Origin: Alphaproteobacteria bacterium UBA6038
Lineage (GTDB): Bacteria > Pseudomonadota > Alphaproteobacteria > Micropepsales > Micropepsaceae
DNA length: 8,074 nt
Direction: 5' to 3'
NCBI GenBank assembly: GCA_002429315.1
Contig: DIZC01000067.1
Coordinates: 1-8,074 of the forward strand
The notes beneath the pieces were generated by a model. The model was not told where the DNA came from, made no database searches, and was given only the letters and a program-made list of their open reading frames with translations. The position numbers and the translations under genes are program-made. Shown here piece after piece: positions 6,134 to 8,074 of the stretch. The stretch's first letter is position 1. Every line of letters starts with the position of its first letter.

Positions 6134-6694
6134 ATGCGCGCGCGGGTTTTTCTTCTGCTGCTGGCCGGCACGGTCGTGCTCGCCGGTTGCGACCAGAACA
6201 AGAGCGCCGACGTCGTTATCAAGGACAAGGACGGCAGCGTCAGCATCTCCGCCAACGGCCAGCATTTCACCATGCGCGGCGGCGACGGCAAGCAGGGCAA
6301 CGTCACCATCTCCGGCAATGGCGAGCACTTCACCATGCACGCGACCGACGGCGGCAAGGCGGTGGTCGACATCGACGCCACCGGCGTGAATGTCGGCGGC
6401 AAGCTGCCGGCGTTCCTCGGCGTCTATCCCGGCGCCAAGGTGACCTCGTCGGTGAGCGGCGGCGACAGCAGCGGCCGCGGCGGAACGGTGGTGTTCGAAA
6501 CCCGCTCCGCGCCGGCCGACGTGATCGGGTTCTACAAGCAGAAGGCGGCGGCCGCCGGATTTCAGCAGACGCTCGACGCCAACGATGCCGGCACGCTGCT
6601 GTACTCCGCGTCCTCCGGCGCCAAGGCCATCCAGGTGCTGGCGTCGAAGGACAGCGAGGGCACCCACGCCCAGGTCACCTGGTCGGGGAAATAG
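6134..6694 (+). CDS. Small lipoprotein with short internal repeats
   Basis: A 186-residue protein I cannot name. Residues 1-18 are a lipoprotein signal peptide with lipobox LAGC (16-19); Cys19 would be lipidated. Asp20 follows, and in E. coli Asp at that position keeps lipoproteins in the inner membrane, a rule that may not hold here. Residues 36-47 (VSISANGQHFTM) and 57-68 (VTISGNGEHFTM) are two copies of one 12-residue motif, 21 residues apart, followed by a worn third copy near 78-86. Such repeats suggest a small beta-solenoid-like stretch. The C-terminal part contains LPAFLGVYPGAKVTSS (91-106), a phosphate-free 'YPGA' region, then VVFETRSAPADVIGFYKQKAAAAGF (119-143), a pattern common in short alphaproteobacterial lipoproteins where a helix follows a beta strand. 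The start is fixed by the signal peptide and GGAGG seven bases upstream. It is a single gene, followed by the hairpin repeat. Confidence 0.8.
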   Translation: MRARVFLLLLAGTVVLAGCDQNKSADVVIKDKDGSVSISANGQHFTMRGGDGKQGNVTISGNGEHFTMHATDGGKAVVDIDATGVNVGGKLPAFLGVYPGAKVTSSVSGGDSSGRGGTVVFETRSAPADVIGFYKQKAAAAGFQQTLDANDAGTLLYSASSGAKAIQVLASKDSEGTHAQVTWSGK

Positions 6695-6709
6695 GTTCGC
6701 TTCGGAATA

Positions 6710-6758
6710 GGTCCCCCTCCCCCGCGGCGCGGGAGGAGGGGGACCATGCGAAGCATGG
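6710..6758. repeat. GC-rich extragenic hairpin repeat
   Basis: GGTCCCCCTCC (6710-6720) pairs with GGAGGGGGACC (6735-6745), the stem continues CCCGC (6721-6725) with GCGGG (6729-6733) past one bulged A (6734), and the loop is GGC. A second small hairpin, CCATGC-GAA-GCATGG (6744-6758), follows and shares two bases with it; then comes TGGAGGGGGCGG. This arrangement resembles dispersed extragenic repeats familiar from GC-rich alphaproteobacterial genomes. It lies 16 bases after the lipoprotein stop and could also stop or protect that transcript, though there is no U-tract. Confidence 0.6.
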
Positions 6759-6798
6759 TGGAGGGGGCGGCTGCCATATGCTATCGCTGGGCGGCCAC

Positions 6799-6872
6799 GC
6801 GGGCGTAGTTCAATGGTAGAACGGCAGCTTCCCAAGCTGCATACGAGGGTTCGATTCCCTTCGCCCGCTCCA
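6799..6872 (+). tRNA. tRNA-Gly (anticodon CCC)
   Basis: A complete 74-base cloverleaf. The acceptor stem GCGGGCG (6799-6805) pairs with CGCCCGC (6862-6868). The D arm is GTTC-AATGGTA-GAAC, and the anticodon arm GCAGC-TTCCCAA-GCTGC places anticodon CCC at 6831-6833, which reads GGG glycine codons. The T arm is GAGGG-TTCGATT-CCCTT. The discriminator base T6869, usual for bacterial tRNA-Gly, and an encoded CCA (6870-6872) follow. tRNA 3' ends are common integration sites, and the sequence beyond this one changes in composition. Confidence 0.97.
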
Positions 6873-6943
6873 GACAATTACAACAGCTTATGAGCGATTT
6901 TCCGTCAGTGTACGGATCGGTTCTTCCCTGAGTTTTCAGTTTC

Positions 6944-6966
6944 CGGTTTCGTACGGTTCGAAACCG
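6944..6966. repeat. Inverted repeat downstream of tRNA-Gly
   Basis: CGGTTTCG (6944-6951) and CGAAACCG (6959-6966) form a perfect 8-base stem with a 7-base loop (TACGGTT). It lies 71 bases after the tRNA. It is followed by CACACGAAAATTC on the plus strand, so there is no good U-tract, and a terminator call would be weak. Confidence 0.35.
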
Positions 6967-7008
6967 CACACGAAAATTCACGCCGCGTTAGCTAGGTAGG
7001 AGGCACAA

Positions 7009-7038
7009 ATGAACGACAACGAGGGCTGTATTTTCTGA
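7009..7038 (+). CDS. Nine-codon mini-ORF behind a strong ribosome-binding site (uncertain)
   Basis: ATG at 7009 opens MNDNEGCIF and stops at TGA 7036-7038. A perfect AGGAGG (6998-7003) sits five bases upstream, better than most ribosome-binding sites in this window. It could be a leader peptide, the surviving start of a gene lost by rearrangement next to the tRNA, or chance. It meets the oppositely oriented secreted-protein gene, whose stop lies 12 bases beyond. I know no family with this sequence. Confidence 0.2.
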   Translation: MNDNEGCIF

Positions 7039-7049
7039 GCCTTCCCTTC

Positions 7050-7913
7050 TCAGCAGTTATTTCGTCCAGTGGACACGCCGTTTGTCCCCGACGCGGTATC
7101 TACATCCGACGCGACCCATGTGCCGACCGGATTGCTTGCGGCCGTGTGCAGGGTAATCGTGTTGTGAACCGTGTCGACCGAATCGATGGTGGTGAACAGC
7201 ACGCCCGGCGCAGTGCCGCCTGTCGGTACGGGACCTGCACCGACAATCGCAATTGGCTGTCCTGGCTGTGGCGTGGGGCTCGGGAGCCCGCCGGTTGGCG
7301 TAAAAGTGGTAGATCCGGCCGCTATCGAACCAGCTGCCGCCGGATAGGTGCCCGATATCTGATGCACATTGCACGACGCACCCCATTCCATGACGCTGCT
7401 GGCGCTGGATTTGCGCGTGAAACAATCGTTACCGTTTGTCCCTGGAGCGTGCGCATCACCGATGGTCGTTCCGCTATCTCCGCCGCTGGCAAAAGCGCTG
7501 GTGCCGCTGAAGCTCACCGACTGGGATAACCATATCGTAGTTGAGTTGAATCGCGCTACGGTTGTCCCGGAAGGAATCCCAGCGGTTGTACTGCTGACCG
7601 ACATTCCCCTTTCCACACCCGCTGTGGAGGATACTGTCAAAGTGGTGGAGGTGGCAGAGGTGACGGTTAAGGGAATAGCACAACCGGTTCCATTCTTTTG
7701 GAAGTATCCACCTCCGCCATCGCCTGCTTTGTAGTAGCCGCTGGCATAGACCCATGTGCTCGCACTGAAATCGCCCGTGGTAAGGCCAGTCGTGGTCCCG
7801 GGCGCTGACACGATCGTCGGGATCGCGGTGACGTTTGGGGTCGTTGCACCCGCCGACGTAAAACTCACCGCGATCGCAAATAGAAGAATCGAGATTTTCG
7901 GGATGATCTTCAT
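7050..7913 (-). CDS. Secreted Ser/Thr/Gly-rich protein, possibly the N-terminal part of a pectate-lyase-like/tail-spike-like family
   Basis: A 287-residue exported protein. Residues 1-23 are a signal peptide (Lys2, Lys6, hydrophobic core ISILLFAIAV, cleavage after AGA). The mature part is rich in Ser, Thr, Gly and Ala. STWVYASGYYKAGDGGGGYF (52-71) and DCFTRKSSASSVMEWGASC (163-181) resemble the start of secreted or phage-borne right-handed beta-helix proteins, where 'GDGGGGxF' is followed by 'xxxFGAxxDG'. The expected DDT-type helix entry is missing. Between and after these come two beta-rich segments of the 'LTVSSTAGVERGMSV...IPSGTTVARF' and 'AGSTTFTPTGG...TTIDSVDTVHNTITLHTAAS' kind. The long beta-helix body is absent, so this may be a shortened relative or a distinct family. 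The ATG at 7913 opens the signal peptide, with GGGGGA upstream. Base composition is clearly AT-richer than its neighbours, suggesting transfer. Function unknown. Confidence 0.6.
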   Translation of the reverse strand: MKIIPKISILLFAIAVSFTSAGATTPNVTAIPTIVSAPGTTTGLTTGDFSASTWVYASGYYKAGDGGGGYFQKNGTGCAIPLTVTSATSTTLTVSSTAGVERGMSVSSTTAGIPSGTTVARFNSTTIWLSQSVSFSGTSAFASGGDSGTTIGDAHAPGTNGNDCFTRKSSASSVMEWGASCNVHQISGTYPAAAGSIAAGSTTFTPTGGLPSPTPQPGQPIAIVGAGPVPTGGTAPGVLFTTIDSVDTVHNTITLHTAASNPVGTWVASDVDTASGTNGVSTGRNNC

Positions 7914-7932
7914 GCGCGTCCCCCAAGCATGA
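7910..7932 (-). promoter_or_regulatory. Possible start-codon hairpin in the secreted-protein mRNA
   Basis: In the mRNA, UCAUGC pairs with GCAUGA around an 11-base loop UUGGGGGACGC. The start AUG lies in the 3' arm and the GGGGGA ribosome-binding site in the loop. A 6-base stem is modest and may be chance. Confidence 0.2.
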
Positions 7933-8058
7933 TCCCTGCAAACACGCGAACCCGCTAGATCATGGTCTCGCTCGACCCCACAATCCAAAGCCGCGTAGTC
8001 GCATCATTCGGGCGGGATACTCAGCAAATAAGGCAATCCGCCATTGATGCCCGAATTC
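7914..8058. other. Contig-edge region upstream of the secreted-protein gene, no gene seen
   Basis: These 145 bases should carry the promoter of the minus-strand secreted-protein gene, but no pair of hexamers at good spacing stands out. No ORF, tRNA or repeat of note is visible apart from the start-codon hairpin. Confidence 0.4.
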
Positions 8059-8074
8059 CTGTCTCTTATACACA
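8059..8074. other. Tn5/Nextera mosaic-end adapter remnant
   Basis: The final bases, CTGTCTCTTATACACA, match the first 16 bases of the 19-base Tn5 mosaic end as it appears when an Illumina Nextera read runs through its insert into the adapter. It sits exactly at the right edge, so it should be trimmed and not treated as a transposon in the organism. Confidence 0.93.

Noticed and set aside
6953..6967. GGTTCGAAACC, which looks like a tRNA T-arm and might mark a tRNA remnant or att site
   Set aside because: Only three stem pairs hold cleanly, no other tRNA arm is nearby, and it does not match the T-arm of the intact tRNA-Gly.
8059..8074. A Tn5/IS50 end in the organism
   Set aside because: The match stops exactly at the contig edge in the orientation of library read-through, with no transposase nearby.
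1..8074. CRISPR array, restriction system, phage structural cluster or other multi-gene defence system
   Set aside because: No regularly spaced repeats, and no nuclease, methyltransferase or phage gene set is visible; the two TA pairs are the only defence-like genes.

Overview
The window looks like the end of a metagenomic or draft contig from a high-GC alphaproteobacterium. The clues are the long tandem-domain form of dCTP deaminase, a DinG-type helicase of the style seen in that class, an inverted extragenic repeat of a GC-rich alphaproteobacterial type, and high G+C at third codon positions. The genus cannot be read from the sequence. The last 16 bases match the Tn5/Nextera mosaic end, so the right edge is a sequencing-library artefact, not biology. 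The left edge cuts into a gene.

Layout: (1) 3-911, + strand, the C-terminal third of a DinG-type DNA helicase. (2) 953-1484, - strand, a DinJ-YafQ type II toxin-antitoxin (TA) pair, with antitoxin first and a 14-base overlap. (3) 1485-1628, a 144-base divergent control region with one promoter candidate per direction, each overlapped by a palindrome. (4) 1629-2298, + strand, a second TA pair: a Phd/YefM-type antitoxin followed by a PemK/MazF-like toxin gene whose reading frame is broken near base 2100. (5) 2300-3820, - strand, a secreted S41-family peptidase-like protein. (6) 3910-5058, + strand, dCTP deaminase. (7) 5059-5294, a structured intergenic region with two strong hairpins and a possible small RNA. 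(8) 5295-6023, - strand, a TIGR02206/YwaF-like membrane protein. (9) 6134-6694, + strand, a small lipoprotein with short internal repeats. (10) 6710-6758, a GC-rich hairpin repeat. (11) 6799-6872, tRNA-Gly(CCC). (12) 6873-7049, a gap holding a nine-codon ORF with an unusually good ribosome-binding site. (13) 7050-7913, - strand, an AT-richer gene for a secreted Ser/Thr/Gly-rich protein with hints of a beta-helix (pectate-lyase-like) family.

The genes do not form one pathway. Most are single genes in alternating orientation: housekeeping (helicase, dCTP deaminase, tRNA) mixed with accessory cargo (two TA modules, a probable acquired gene beside a tRNA). The clearest shared logic is in the two back-to-back TA modules, where each antitoxin probably represses its own promoter through the palindrome on it. 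I do not see a convincing new multi-gene system. The best leads are the TA pair with one toxin apparently disabled, the structured 5090-5282 intergenic region, and the tRNA-linked compositional island.
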